Part shown: piece by piece, positions 47,666 through 60,295 of the stretch
How the letters are laid out: each line of letters opens with the position of its first letter
How positions within the stretch are numbered: the first letter of the stretch is position 1
Source: Nematostella vectensis
Lineage: Eukaryota > Cnidaria > Anthozoa > Actiniaria > Edwardsiidae
NCBI RefSeq assembly: GCF_932526225.1
Contig: NC_064036.1
Span: forward strand, 19,614,953 to 19,678,952
Direction of reading: 5' to 3'
DNA: 64,000 nucleotides
Translations under genes and position numbers: made by a program
Notes under the pieces: generated by a model
The model's database searches: none
The model's input: the letters and a program-made list of their open reading frames with translations, nothing else
Told to the model about the DNA's origin: nothing

Positions 47666-50205
47666 TCACGTGCATCCAATTTATTTATTCTCATAAGTAG
47701 TTTTAAATATCTTTGGACCAAGACACCTATAGGATAAATATAAAGTGCTTAGATCAAATTGGTATCTACTGTATCCAAGACCTTTTTAGGCTTTAAGTAA
47801 ACAGAAATGGAGTGAATACAGGATACGGTTAAAGTAATTGTACATAACTAGCCTCTATAAGACTAATTTCTTAATAAAGCCAAGAGCCTAAACAATAAAC
47901 ATGTAACACAAGAGAGTGCGAAACCCTCTGGATGATAATCCATGCGGGTGGTCTATTTTACTCGCACTGATTCCTATCTCTCTCCATACGATAACGTGAT
48001 AGAATGACGCAGCCGATAAATCCGTGAACAGAATTCGTGACCAGTTACGGCAATTCTACTTTTCAATAAGGTAACTGAAAAGTTAGAAAAACTTGAGAAA
48101 TGTATTATTTCTTTTTTCCTGTCCATCTTGAAAAACATTAACATGCAGTTTTTTGCCAATCAAACCTCGTCATTTAAAATCTAGCTTTTCCATATTTTGC
48201 GAAAGAAGAGGGAAATATATTTTCTCTAGCTTTTCCTCGATTTTTATCCTCTCAAAAGGCACGATTTTGCTTTGGGCAATTTTCATCTCTAACAGAAAAT
48301 TACTGGCTTAAGTTTTAGGCACAAAATTAATCAATTACATAGGGCCTTCCCCTCTAGTTGTGAAAATAAAGCTCTCCCTCATAAAAGAAAGTCATTCAGG
48401 GATAAACGTAGCTTGCGTCCATCGCTCGATCCTTGCCCAATGAACGAGCAAGTTACTGGGAGGCCGGGTCTGGAAAATATTTTTAAAATCCGATTCTTTA
48501 CATAATGGAAGAAATGTTGCTGATTCTTTTTACGATATCTCTTTTTTAAAGGAATTTCTATTCCTATTTTCTAGAATATACTTGCGCGCGTCTTTTTGGA
48601 TGATTCCCTTATTGCCCCGCGGGCCCGCTAAAATCGACCGCTCCGAACGTGCGCTCAATCATTGGCATACAATAATATAAGGAACTGGAGTGAACCAGTT
48701 GCGGTAGAGTGATATCACCACGCCTCCACAGTAGCGCCACTACATTGTGAAGTTATCAGGGTGGGTAACCCTCTCCGAGACCTAGAATGAAAATCAGGCT
48801 CTCGCCTTCGTGTCTGCAAATCGAATAAACTTAGCCTGAGATTTTCTAAAATGTTAAAAACCACCAAAAATATATTGAGGTTCATAAGAGCATTCTTGTA
48901 CAATCTACCCAAAAATTAACGTCTATAGCCAAATTCTTTGTTGCGCAAAGATAGTCAATCATACCACCGTGACCAATCAATTTTCTGTGTGCAATCAAAT
49001 GGTTTATGATGCCACAGTCAAAACCATCGAGTGGGTTTTAGACGGCTGATTGACTAAGGAAATTGAATTCTCCGAGGTCGCGTAACAACGAATTTGGCTA
49101 TAACATAACAAGTCTATTTACGTCATTATATTGTTTATGCGATACAGCGGCTGCATCTGTTATATACCGTTTGTAAATAGAAGCAATTCGTAGAGCATTA
49201 CACTGCGTCCAGACGATCAACTGAATGCTACCAATTGGTGCCTTTTTCTTTGTGAGTTTCGTTGGCGTTTAATAGGTCTATTACCACATTTTTGTTCTCC
49301 TCAAATTTGTGGAGTCGAACTAGTTGTGCTGGGAATTTTGGGGGGCGCTGGAACGGATGCTTGGGAAAAAAATCGCCGCGATCGGTTATACGGGCAATTA
49401 TTCATGTGCTAAAAAACCTAACCACTGCTGGCTGGGAAGAAAAGGAATGGTCCCTCCTAGAAATAAGGAACAGATAATTTTTTTCCAGCAACTTTTAAAA
49501 TGGGTAATTTCGGCATCAGATCATCTTCAAATGACGAAATATGCCATTTTAACGTGTTTCGGGAAGGGGGGCTCGTTGTATGCTCTTGAATGGAAAAAAA
49601 ACTACCAGTAATTTTAGGCTCTGCATTTCTGTTAGAGATGAGAAAACGCGTAGCAAAATCGTAGCGAGAAAAATTAATTTCCCTCTTCTTTTGCAAAATA
49701 TGGATTATAAAGGAAAATGACATTTTTCTGAACTCTTGACAAGGTTTGATTAGCAAAAAATGGATTTAAATTTATTTTCAAGACAAAATAAATGTCTTAT
49801 TTCAGTTACCTTATTCGCCTGAAAAGTGAAAAGTAGGATTGTCGAAACTGTTCACGGATTCAGATGGCCCATTTCAGGCACTTGCTTTTAAGTAAAAGGA
49901 AAACTTCATAACGAATAGATCTATTACAAAGATCTGACTTCTTACTTGCAAATACTTTTTCAGATTTCTTACTTGCACCTTTATATGTAACTTTGTGTGG
50001 GTACCTTGTGTTTTCCCCGAAATATGGCAGAACAGCAAAAACGCCAAGAGGATTCGACTCATCGCTAATCTCGCAGTGTTTCTGTTTTCAAGTCTACTCA
50101 GCAGTTGGAGCTATTTAGTCGTTTAGAAAAAAAATATATTGCGCTAGCATTAATAAACGGGTTTTATCATTCAAAGCTTGCCAAATTTCCCCAGGGACAA
50201 AATGT
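47666..50205. repeat. segmental duplication, copy 1 (interrupted)
   Basis: 47666-48017 and 49861-50205 together align, in order, with 59272-60130. Examples are TATTCTCATAAGTAGTTTTA, GACTAATTTCTTAATAAAGC and GTGTGGGTACCTTGTGTTTT. The two halves are separated here by the 1.84-kb element at 48018-49860. Divergence is moderate, with many substitutions and small indels. Confidence 0.85.
48018..49860. mobile_element. 1.84-kb terminal-inverted-repeat element, internally decayed
   Basis: The left end AATCCGTGAACAG (48019) and right end CTGTTCACGGATT (49848-49860) are inverted, and similarity continues inward for some 250 bp (CAGTTTTTTGCCAATCAAACC, TTTTGCGAAAGAAGAGGGAA). 48340-48720 is the reverse complement of the coding-like part of the 1.45-kb tandem units. 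The empty site is visible at the paralogue near 59733. No intact transposase. The superfamily is uncertain. Confidence 0.75.
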
Positions 50206-50217
50206 TGGCAACCAGCA

Positions 50218-50375
50218 GAATCCGTGACCAGTTTCGGCAATTCTACTTTTCACTTAGGAAGAATAAGATATCTGAAAAAGTTGAGAAACTTCTTATTTCT
50301 TTTTTTCTGTCGATCTTGCAGTTTTTTGCTAATCAAACCAAGATTTCAGAAAACTGGAAAAATGCCATACTTTTT
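50218..50375. mobile_element. left end of a second copy of the same element family
   Basis: AATCCGTGACCAGTTTCGGC and TGCAGTTTTTTGCTAATCAA repeat the terminal sequence of the 48018 element. The segment leads directly into the first 1.45-kb tandem unit. Confidence 0.7.
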
Positions 50376-53300
50376 CCTTTAAAATCTAGCTTTTCCATGT
50401 TTCGCAGAAGAAGAGGGAAACATCATATAAGACATCAAGTTGGACTGACCTCAGATACTTAAAATGAAGTGGTTCGCAAATACAGTTTTTTCAGTTTTTT
50501 AGTTTTCGTACCAAACACCCTAAACTGCGATTTCATTTGCACGTGCGTCGCACCTCACCGATTAATATCTCAAATTCATTTATGAATTTGCAAACTAGAA
50601 GCATTGGTGATTCATAGCCGTAGAAGGCCCCGTAAGATTGGGGGGGGGGGGTGCACAATGCAGAAACATTAAGAAAATATCGGGGGCATAGCCACGCCCC
50701 TACTGGTCATTCCCTTATCATTTTTTAAAATATTGGGGGAGACACATGCCCTCAGTGCCCCACCCCCTGTGATTATATTCGCAACAGATTATGGCGATCG
50801 CACGCTTTGAAGGGGATATTAGACCGGTTAAAATTTCAACGATTTTTTTTAAAACAATTACCCGCGAAAGGCCTTAAAATGTAAATATTATCATTAATAT
50901 AGCAAAAGGAGGAGCCAGAAGGACTCGGGATCCGCTGGGCCTTGGACATCGTGTCACATTGGACATGGAAACATGCGTTCTATTGATATCGCGTCTCTCC
51001 AACAAGTCATCCAAACGGAATTCAGTAATAGAGCGGAAGAACAGTCTCGAATTCGATCATATAACGATTTCAATGTGCCCCAAGCGACCATCCCACATGC
51101 CAAACTACTGTGGTGGCGTGGTAATATATCACTTTACCATAACTGGTTTCCTCCAGTTCCTTATTGTATGCCAACGATTGAGCGCGCGTTCTCAGAGGTC
51201 GATAAGCGGGCCCGCGGGGCAATACGGAAATCTTTCTTTTAAAAACAACAAGAAATCGCGCGAAAGTATATTCTAGAAAATAGGATACAGCAAAAACTGG
51301 AATTCGACTCTGCCAAATTTTCGTCTTTGAAACAATTAGCTAGATTCTTCCATTATGTAAAGAATCGGATTGAATATTTTACAGACCCGGCCTCGCAGTA
51401 ACTTATCGAATGCTGGACGCAAACGGCTGAAAATTGAGCCGACGTTTATCCCTTGAATGACTTTCTTTTATGAAGGATAGCTTTAGAGGGGAAAGCCCAA
51501 TGTTCAATTTATTAGTTTTGTGCCAAAAACTTAAGCACCCCCCCCCCCCCCTTTCATCAATACAAAACGCGCCTTTCCTATGGATACCGTGGAGAAAAGA
51601 AACTGCAAATGTTATGTATTGTTCATTGATTGATGTTACCATGGAGATACCGTGCTCGTCCGGGGAGGGCGCCGAACTTGTCAGGCTGGGTTGGACCAGC
51701 ACTCATCTACATTTTCCAAAATGACGTGACGTCATTCCCGATCTTCGGGTTCGGTTCGTCAATACACTTCGGCTTATTTTAAAAGTAACGCCAAACAGTC
51801 ACACACAATGTCTGCATTGTCCTTTAAAATCTAGCTTTTCCATGTTTCGCAGAAGAAGAGGGAAACATCATATAAGACATCAAGTTGGACTGACCTCAGA
51901 TACTTAAAATGAAGTGGTTCGCAAATACAGTTTTTTCAGTTTTTTAGTTTTTGTACCAAACACCCTAAACTGCGATTTCATTTGCACGTGCGTCGCACCT
52001 CACCGATTAATATCTCAAATTCATTTATGAATTTGCAAACTAGAAGCATTGGTGATTCATAGCCGTAGAAGGCCCCGTAAGATTGGGGGGGGGGGGGGGG
52101 GTGCACAATGCAGAAACATTAAGAAAATATCGGGGGCACAGCCACGCCCCTACTGGTCATTCCCTTATCATTTTTTAAAATATTGGGGGAGACACATGCC
52201 CTCAGTGCCCCACCCCCTGTGATTATATTCGCAACAGATTATGGCGATCGCACGCTTTGAAGGGGATACTAGACCGATTAAAATTTCAACGATTTTTTTT
52301 AAAACAATTACCCGCGAAAGGCCTTAAAATGTAAATATTATCATTAATATAGCAAAAGGAGGAGCCAGAAGGACTCGGGATCCGCTGGGCCTTGGACATC
52401 GTGTCACATTGGACATGGAAACATGCGTTCTATTGATATCGCGTCTTTCCAACAAGTCATCCAAACGGAATTCAGTAATAGAGCGGAAGAACAGTCTCGA
52501 ATTCGATCATATAACGATTTCAATGTGCCCCAAGCGACCATCCCACATGCCAAACTACTGTGGTGGCGTGGTAATATATCACTTTACCATAACTGGTTTC
52601 CTCCAGTTCCTTATTGTATGCCAACGATTGAGCGCGCGTTCTCAGAGGTCGATAAGCGGGCCCGCGGGGCAATACGGAAATCTTTCTTTTAAAAACAACA
52701 AGAAATCGCGCGAAAGTATATTCTAGAAAATAGGATACAGCAAAAACTGGAATTCGACTCTGCCAAATTTTCGTCTTTGAAACAATTAGCTAGATTCTTC
52801 CATTATGTAAAGAATCGGATTGAATATTTTACAGACCCGGCCTCGCAGTAACTTATCGAATGCTGGACGCAAACGGCTGAAAATTGAGCCGACGTTTATC
52901 CCTTGAATGACTTTCTTTTATGAAGGATAGCTTTAGAGGGGAAAGCCCAATGTTCAATTTATTAGTTTTGTGCCAAAAACTTAAGCACCCCCCCCCCCCT
53001 TTCATCAATACAAAACGCGCCTTTCCTATGGATACCGTGGAGAAAAGAAACTGCAAATGTTATGTATTGTTCATTGATTGATGTTACCATGGAGATACCG
53101 TGCTCGTCCGGGGAGGGCGCCGAACTTGTCAGGCTGGGTTGGACCAGCACTCATCTACATTTTCCAAAATGACGTGACGTCATTCCCGATCTTCGGGTTC
53201 GGTTCGTCAATACACTTCGGCTTATTTTAAAAGTAACGCCAAACAGTCACACACAATGTCTGCATTGTCCTTTAAAATCTAGCTTTTCCATGTTTCGCAG

Positions 53301-54713
53301 AAGAAGAGGGAAACATCATATAAGACATCAAGTTGGACTGACCTCAGATACTTAAAATGAAGTGGTTCGCAAATACAGTTTTTTCAGTTTTTTAGTTTTT
53401 GTACCAAACACCCTAAACTGCGATTTCATTTGCACGTGCGTCGCACCTCACCGATTAATATCTCAAATTCATTTATGAATGTGCAAACTAGAAGCATTGG
53501 TGATTCATAGCCGTAGAAGGCCCCGTAAGATTGGTGGGGGGGGGGGGTGCACAATGCAGAAACATTAAGAAAATATCGGGGGCACAGCCACGCCCCTACT
53601 GGTCATTCCCTTATCATTTTTTAAAATATTGGGGGAGACACATGCCCTCAGTGCCCCACCCCCTGTGATTATATTCGCAACAGATTATGGCGATCGCATG
53701 CTTTGAAGGGGATACTAGACCGATTAAAATTTCAACGATTTTTTTTAAAACAATTACCCGCGAAAGGCCTTAAAATGTAAATATTATCATTAATATAGCA
53801 AAAGGAGGAGCCAGAAGGACTCGGGATCCGCTGGGCCTTGGACATCGTGTCACATTGGACATGGAAACATGCGTTCTATTGATATCGCGTCTCTCCAACA
53901 AGTCATCCAAACGGAATTCAGTAATAGAGCGGAAGAACAGTCTCGAATTCGATCATATAACGATTTCAATGTGCCCCAAGCGACCATCCCACATGCCAAA
54001 CTACTGTGGTGGCGTGGTAATATATCACTTTACCATAACTGGTTTCCTCCAGTTCCTTATTGTATGCCAACGATTGAGCGCGCGTTCTCAGAGGTCGATA
54101 AGCGGGCCCGCGGGGCAATACGGAAATCTTTCTTTTAAAAACAACAAGAAATCGCGCGAAAGTATATTCTAGAAAATAGGATACAGCAAAAACTGGAATT
54201 CGACTCTGCCAAATTTTCGTCTTTGAAACAATTAGCTAGATTCTTCCATTATGTAAAGAATCGGATTGAATATTTTACAGACCCGGCCTCGCAGTAACTT
54301 ATCGAATGCTGGACGCAAACGGCTGAAAATTGAGCCGACGTTTATCCCTTGAATGACTTTCTTTTATGAAGGATAGCTTTAGAGGGGAAAGCCCAATGTT
54401 CAATTTATTAGTTTTGTGCCAAAAACTTAAGCACCCCCCCCCCCCTTTCATCAATACAAAACGCGCCTTTCCTATGGATACCGTGGAGAAAAGAAACTGC
54501 AAATGTTATGTATTGTTCATTGATTGATGTTACCATGGAGATACCGTGCTCGTCCGGGGAGGGCGCCGAACTTGTCAGGCTGGGTTGGACCAGCACTCAT
54601 CTACATTTTCCAAAATGACGTGACTTCATTCCCGATCTTCGGGTTCGGTTCGTCAATACACTTCGGCTTATTTTAAAAGTAACGCCAAACAGTCACACAC
54701 CGTGTCTGCATTG
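50376..54713 (+). repeat. three head-to-tail copies of a 1.45-kb unit
   Basis: The units are 50376-51820, 51821-53268 and 53269-54713 (1445, 1448 and 1445 bp). They differ by a handful of substitutions and by the length of poly(G) and poly(C) runs. Each begins CCTTTAAAATCTAGCTTTTC and ends near ACAATGTCTGCATTGT. Each contains the same 89-codon frame and shares terminal sequence with the element at 48018-49860, so the array is an amplified internal part of that transposon family. Confidence 0.95.
50973..51379 (+). pseudogene. transposon-derived ORF with internal TAA, unit 1 (repeated in units 2 and 3)
   Basis: An 89-codon frame starts MRSIDIASLQQVIQTEFSNR and contains IPHAKLLWWRGNISLYHNW then CMPTIERAFSEVDKRARGAI. 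After a TAA (51240-51242) the same frame stays open for 56 more codons (KQQEIARKYILENRIQQKLE ... DPASQ). Identical frames lie at 52423-52692 and 53869-54138; unit 2 has one Leu-to-Phe change. The WW...P...ERAFSE spacing is loosely like the dimerisation end of hAT transposases. I do not recognise it firmly. All three copies share the TAA, so it pre-dates the triplication. Confidence 0.5.
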
Positions 54714-55730
54714 CCCTTTTTTCATTTTATTCTCCTCAGAAATGCAGGCGTTTGCTATCCTAAGAATAGTAATTATATTAAAGTGTTGTCATAAGAATAA
54801 TATTATCTTTTGACTGCGACGAACGAGGCAGCTTTTACGGGCCCTTTACAAACAGTCTTTCAGAACATTTTATCTTCAAGTTTATCGCTTATGACTTTGG
54901 AAGAATGCTTAAAAAAATAATAACTGAAAGTCTGACCGTGTCTAAAAATTCTGGGTTCATCACAGTCATCAAACAGAAGAAAAAGCATTAGACATTTTGA
55001 AGTATGGAATTGGCTCCATACGTGAAACTGACGTTCGCGAGGACGTTCGTCAGGCAAAATAACCATGGCGGACAATAATAGTCACGGCTTACACATGTAT
55101 CGGTTCTGGTTTTAAATCAGAGATCGCTTGCAACAAACATCTATTGTTGCATTGGAAAGGTAAAGGTAGGCTATTTTTTTTTCTACTTCTCATAGTCATA
55201 CAGGATTTTCTAGATAAGCTTAATGGCTGATTGACTCATTCGTGATCGAGTCGTTTTGAAATATGGAATAGTGCTCCGTACATCAAAATGACAGCTAAGA
55301 AGTTCATTGTCTTTCCTAGCTAAAAAACGATTAGAGTAAGCAAAGAAGGCAATGAAAAGGCCAAAAGAAATGTTAAAAAAGATACTTTAGAGGTCATTTT
55401 ATTATTAAGCTTTCCAAGTTTATTCCAAGTCTTACCATCTTAATACAAAATCAAAAATTTACTGATTTGGTTCAGTAAAGAGCTCGTTACTGAAAAAAGC
55501 CCAATGCATGTTGAATAACACTTATAAAAACCCAAAATACTAAAATACCAAATCTACATGCAAGGATAATTACTGTTGTAACTTTTATTAGCATTGACTG
55601 CATGGTTGTAGAATCTCGAGGATCATAGACATATTATTGTGATATCTTATACTAAAATTGGAGGCATTTTGTAAATAAAGATTATCCAACCACAGCAGAG
55701 TACCCACCCTCTCCCGCTTGCTTTCAAGCA
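54714..55730. other. no gene; two diverged copies of a short motif
   Basis: CATTTTGAAGTATGGAATTG (about 54993) is echoed by CGTTTTGAAATATGGAATAG (about 55251), each followed by a CTCC(A/G)TAC run and an AAAATGACAG or GAAACTGACG run. An ATG near 55065 (MADNNSHGLHMYRFWF) stops after 16 codons. Otherwise nothing was seen. Confidence 0.5.
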
Positions 55731-58700
55731 GATTAAGCAATGATCGATCCGGTGGTAGACCGGGGGGTGGTGGTGCTTCTAGAGGTGGTGGTGCTACTGG
55801 GGGTGGTGGTGCTACTGGGGGTGGTGGTGGTGCTACTGGGGATGGTGGTGGTGCTACTGGGGGTGGTGGTGGTGCTACTGGGGGTGGTGGTGGTGCTACT
55901 GGGGGTGGTGGTTGTGCTACTGGGGGTGGTGGTGGTGCTACTGGGGGTGGTGGTGGTGCTACTGGGGGTGGTGGTGGTGCTACTGGGGGTGGTGGTGGTG
56001 CTACTGGGGGTGGTGGTGGTGCTACTGGGGGTGGTGGTGGTGCTACTGGGGGTGGTGGTGGTGCTACTGGGGGTGGTGGTTGTGCTACTGGGGGTGGTGG
56101 TGGTGCTACTGGGGGTGGTGGTTGTGCTACTGGTGGTCATGGTGGTGCTACTGGGGGTGGTGGTGGTGCTACTGGGGGTGGTGGTTGTGCTACTGGGGGT
56201 GGTGGTGGTGCTACTGGGGGTGGTGGTGGTGCTACTGGGGGTGGTGGTGGTACTACTGGGGATGGTGGTGGTGCTACTGGGGATGGTGGTGCTACTGGGG
56301 GTGGTGGTGGTGCTACTGGGGATAGTGGTGGTACTACTGGGGGTGGTGGTGGTGCTACTGGGGATGGTGGTGGTGCTACTGGGGGTGGTGGTGGTGCTAC
56401 TGGGGGTGGTGGTGCTACTGGGGGTGGTGGTGGTGCTACTGGGGGTGGTGGTGGTGCTACTGGGGGTGGTGGTTGTGCTACTGGGGGTGGTGGTGGTGCT
56501 ACTGGGGGTGGTGGTTGTGCTACTGGGGGTCATGGTGGTGCTACTGGGGGTGGTGGTGGTGCTACTGGGGGTGGTGGTTGTGCTACTGGGGGTGGTGGTG
56601 GTGCTACTGGGGGTGGTGGTGGTGCTACTGGGGGTGGTGGTTGTGCTACTGGGGGTGGTGGTGGTGCTACTGGGGGTGGTGGTGGTGCTACTGGGGGTGG
56701 TGGTGGTGCTACTGGGGATGGTGGTGGTGCTACTGGGGGTCATGGTGGTGCTACTGGGGGTGGTGGTTGTGCTACTGGGGGTCATGGTGGTGCTACTGAG
56801 GGTCATGGTGGTGCTACTGGGGGTGGTGGTGGTGCTACTGGGGGTGGTGGTGGTGCTACTGGGGGTGGTGGTGGTGCTACTGGGGGTGGTGGTTGTGCTA
56901 CTGGGGGTGGTGGTGGTGCTACTGGGGGTGGTGGTTGTGCTACTGGGGGTGGTGGTGGTGCTACTGGGGGTGGTGGTGGTGCTACTGGGGATGGTGGTGG
57001 TGCTACTGGGGATGGTGGTGCTACTGGGGGTGGTGGTGGTGCTACTGGGGATAGTGGTGGTACTACTGGGGGTGGTGGTGGTGCTACTGGGGGTGGTGGT
57101 GGTGCTACTGGGGGTGGTGGTGGTGCTACTGGGGGTGGTGGTGGTGCTACTGGGGGTCATGGTGGTGCTACTGGGGGTGGTGGTGGTGCTACTGGGGGTG
57201 GTGGTGGTGCTACTACGGGTGGTGTTGGTGCTACTGGGGGTCATGGTGGTGCTACTGGGGGTCATGGTAGTGCTACTGGGGGTCATGGTGGTGCTACTGG
57301 GGGTGGTGGTGGTGCTACTGGGGGTGGTGGTGGTGCTACTACGGGTGGTGTTGGTGCTACTGGGGGTCATGGTGGTGCTACTGGGGGTCATGGTAGTGCT
57401 ACTGGGGGTCATGGTGGTGCTACTGGAGGTGGTGGTGGTGCTACTGGGGGTCATGGTGGTGCTACTGGGGGTGGTGGTGGTGCTACTGGGGGTGGTGGTG
57501 GTGCTACTGGGGGTGGTGGTGGTGCTACTGGGGGTCATGGTAGTGCTACTGGGGGTGGTGGTGCTTCTAGAGGTGGTGGTGCTACTGGGGATGGTGGTGC
57601 TACTGGGGGTGGTGGTGGTGCTACTTGGGGCGGTGGTGGTGCTACTGGGGGTCATGGTGGTGCTACTGGGGGTGGTGGTGGTGCTACTGGGGGTCATGGT
57701 GGTGCTACTGGGGGTCATGGTAGTGCTACTGGGGGTGGTGGTGGTGCTACTGAGGGTCATGGTGGTGCTACTGAGGGTCATGGTGGTGCTACTGGGGGTG
57801 GTGGTGGTGCTACTGGGGGTGGTGGTGCTACTGGTGGTGGTGGTGCTACTGGGGGTGGTGGTGGTGCTACTTGGGGTCATGGTGGTGCTACTGGGGGTGG
57901 TGGTGGTGCTACTGGGGGTGGTGGTGCTACTGGTGGTGGTGGTGCTACTGGGGGTGGTGGTGGTGCTACTGGGGGTCATGGTGGTTCTACTGGGGGTGGT
58001 GGTGGTGCTACTGGGGGTGGTGGTGCTACTGGTGGTGGTGGTGCTACTGGGGATGGTGGTGGTGCTACTGGGGGTGGTGGTGGTGCTACTGGGGATGGTG
58101 GTGCTACTGGTGGTGGTGGTGCTACTGGGGGTGGTGGTGGTGCTACTGGGGGTCATGGTGGTGCTACTGGGGGTGGTGGTGGTGCTACTGGGGGTGGTGG
58201 TGGTGCTACTGGGGGTCATGGTGGTGCTACTGGGGGTGGTGGTGGTGCTACTGGGGGTGGTGGTGCTACTGGTGGTGGTGGTGCTACTGGGGGTGGTGGT
58301 GGTGCTACTGGGGGTCATGGTGGTGCTACTGTGGGTGGTGGTGGTGCTACTTGGGGTCATGGTGGTGCTACTGGGGATGGTGGTGGTGCTACTGGGGGTC
58401 ATGGTGGTGCTACTGGGGGTGGTGGTGCTACTGGGGGTGGTGTTGGTGCTACTGGAGGTGGTGGTGGTGCTACTGGGGGTGGTGGTGGTGCTACTGGGGG
58501 TGGTGGTGGTGCTACTGGGGGTCATGGTGGTGCTACTGGGGATGGTGGTGGTGCTACTGGGGGTCATGGTGGTGCTACTGGGGGTGGTTGTGCTACTGGG
58601 GATCATGGTGGTGCTACTGGGGGTCATGGTGGTGCTACTGGGGATGGTGGTGCTACTGGGGGTGGTGGTGGTGCTACTGGGGGTGGTGGTGGTGCTACTG

Positions 58701-59203
58701 GGGGTCATGGTGGTGCTACTGGGGGTGGTGGTGGTGCTACTGGGGGTGGTGGTGGTGCTACTGGGGGTGGTGTTGGTGCTACTGGAGGTGGTGTTGTTGC
58801 TACTGGGGTCATGGTGGTGCTACTGGGGGTGGTGGTGGTGCTACTGGGGGTCATGGTGGTGCTACTGGGGGTGGTGGTGGTGCTACTGGGGGTGGTGGTG
58901 GTGCTACTGGGGGTGGTGGTGGTGCTACTGGGGATGGTGGTGCTACTGGGGGCGGTGGTGGTGCTACTGGTGGTGGTGGTGCTACTGGGGGTGGTGGTGG
59001 TGCTACTGGGGGTCATGGTGGTGCTACTGGGGGTCATGGTGGTGCTACTGGGGGTGGTGGTGCTACTGGGGGTGGTGGTGGTGCTACTGGGGGTCATGGT
59101 GGTGCTACTGGGGGTCATGGTGGTGCTACTGGGGGTGGTGGTGGTGCTACTGGGGGTGGTGGTGGTGCTACTGGGGGTGGTGGTGGTGCTACTGGGGGTG
59201 TCA
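55727..59203. repeat. 21-bp G-rich minisatellite, copy 2 (3.4 kb)
   Basis: About 165 units of GGGGGTGGTGGTGGTGCTAC plus T. Variants include GGTCAT, GGTTGT, GGGGAT and 18-bp units. It starts with the flank AGCAGATTAAGCAATGATCG shared with copy 1. All plus frames (Gly-rich, VVVLLGV and WWWCYWG readings) and one minus frame are open over kilobases simply because the 21-bp unit lacks stops. Variant changes alter amino acids freely, so no coding constraint is visible. Confidence 0.95.
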
Positions 59204-59271
59204 CAATGACTTGCTTCATCAGCTGGAGTTTGTTTCCATTTTCATTCAACTGAAATCCTAGCAGGTCCAGC

Positions 59272-60130
59272 CAATTCGTTTATTCTCATATCTAAAGTAG
59301 TTTTAAAATATCTTTAGACTAAGACACCTATATGATAGATATAAAGTGCTTATATCACATTGGTATCTACAGTATCCAAGACCATTTTAGGCTTTTAAAT
59401 ATAGAGAAATCGAGGTAATTCAGGATTCTGTATGGTTATTGTAATTAGCCTTACAGTTAGATAAGCTTTACTCTTCACCTGTCATAATGCGCACAGCATA
59501 AGTTCTCCAAGTATATCGTGTATACAGTAGTCATAAGACTAATTTCTTAATAAAGCCAAGAGCATATGATATTTTCCAGCATACAACAGAAGAGAGAGCA
59601 AAACCCTCCAGATAATCCATTAAGCCGTGATCTAATTAGCTCGCACTAATTCCTATCTCTCTCCATCCAATAACGTGATATAAGGACAATATATATGAAG
59701 CTTTTTCAGTGCTTGTTTTCTACAAATAACGCAGCCGATGGCCCATTTCAGGCACTTGTTTTTAATTAAAAGGAATTTTTTTAACGAATAGAACTATTAT
59801 AAAGATCTCACTTCTTATTTATAAGTACTTGTACAGATCTCTTGCACCTTTATATGTAATGTTGTGTGGGTACCTTGTGTTTCCCCCGAAATATGGAAGA
59901 ACAGCAGAAACGCCAGGAGGATTCGACTCATCGCTAATCTTGCAGTATTTCTGTTTTCAAGTCTACCAAGCATTTGGAGCCCTTTGGTTGTTTAGAAACA
60001 ATTTATATTGCACTAGTATTAATAACTTATCGCGTTTACTCATTCAATGCTTGCCAAATGTCCCCAGAAAGGCATATTAAAAAAAATCGTTGAAGTTTTA
60101 TTATTTTTTGTTTGTTCAAAATGTTGGCAC
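59272..60130. repeat. segmental duplication, copy 2 (uninterrupted)
   Basis: Aligns in order with 47666-48017 plus 49861-50205. The junction ACGCAGCCGATGGCCCATTT (about 59728) is the empty site of the 1.84-kb element in copy 1. Confidence 0.85.
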
Positions 60131-60295
60131 AAGGAGAAAGGAAATTGAAAAGAAAATAAGCACACTTCCCAATTACACAAACAAATATCCATCTTCTTCT
60201 AACCTTGCCAAAACGTAGGAAGAAACCACCGGACAGCCTCTATCTGCTGGTGTGCGTCGGACCTTGTGGTCTGCGCCGACAGTTGATTAATTAAT

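Noticed and set aside
55718..59261. Proteins of about 1160-1170 residues (GGGGGAT, VVVLLGV, WWWCYWG frames) and about 990 residues on the minus strand
   Set aside because: They are translations of one 21-bp minisatellite whose unit lacks stops; variants change amino acids without constraint.
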